Shown piece by piece: positions 5,918 through 5,947 of a stretch of 5,947 bases of DNA; within the stretch, counting starts at the first letter, position 1; each line of letters begins with the position of its first letter. Both the position numbers and the translations under genes were made by a program. The notes under the pieces are model-generated. The model was not told where the DNA came from and made no database searches. It was given only the letters and a program-made list of their open reading frames with translations. Origin of the DNA: Methanomassiliicoccales archaeon (GTDB lineage Archaea > Thermoplasmatota > Thermoplasmata > Methanomassiliicoccales > JACIVX01); assembly GCA_028682925.1 (NCBI GenBank), contig JAJRAG010000188.1:1-5947 (forward strand), given 5' to 3'.

Positions 5918-5947
5918 ACCTCCGTCATTTCTTTCCGGACTGAAGTC

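Noticed and set aside
5918..5947. Possible end of a convergent minus-strand gene (frame ending LQSGKK with a stop at 5925-5927), or a T-rich terminator at 5928-5935.
   Set aside because: Only about 20 bases of frame are visible and the T-rich stretch is short and interrupted, so neither can be supported.

Overview
The window looks archaeal. Supporting signs are GAGGT-type Shine-Dalgarno sites mixed with genes that have only an A/T-rich box about 28 bases before the start codon (leaderless-type promoters), heavy use of AGA/AGG arginine and ATA isoleucine codons, a split altronate-dehydratase-type small subunit, an APC permease carrying C-terminal universal stress domains, and a stand-alone DHH/DHHA1 phosphoesterase. 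A euryarchaeal, Thermoplasmata-like lineage is my best guess, but no marker gene here settles it.

Layout. Bases 2-169 hold the 3' end of a probable LarA/DUF2088-family 2-hydroxy-acid racemase. It is followed at 233-538 by a SAF-domain small subunit of the UxaA (altronate dehydratase / sulfolactate lyase) family. Together they suggest a hydroxy-acid utilisation module whose large subunit lies outside the window. Bases 674-2992 encode a 12-helix APC-type amino-acid permease with two tandem UspA domains, preceded by a leaderless-type promoter. On the opposite strand, converging on it and overlapping its 3' end by 71 bases, is a DHH/DHHA1 phosphoesterase (2922 to about 3920) whose motif I is degenerate.

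Bases 3984-4156 form a divergent control region with three consecutive inverted repeats and a TGTAC-N7-GTACA palindrome. From it a rightward pair leaves: a SprT/YgjP-like zinc metallopeptidase (4157-4858, TTG start with a good Shine-Dalgarno) and, 81 bases later, an OB-fold plus HD-domain protein of the YhaM 3'-5' exoribonuclease family (4940-5917).

The right half therefore groups two predicted nucleic-acid phosphoesterases (DHH and HD/OB) around a predicted metalloprotease, which hints at nucleic-acid turnover or quality control. No CRISPR array, insertion sequence, rRNA or tRNA was seen. All genes belong to recognisable families. The least explained parts are the structured divergent region, the altered DHH motif I and the double-USP transporter.
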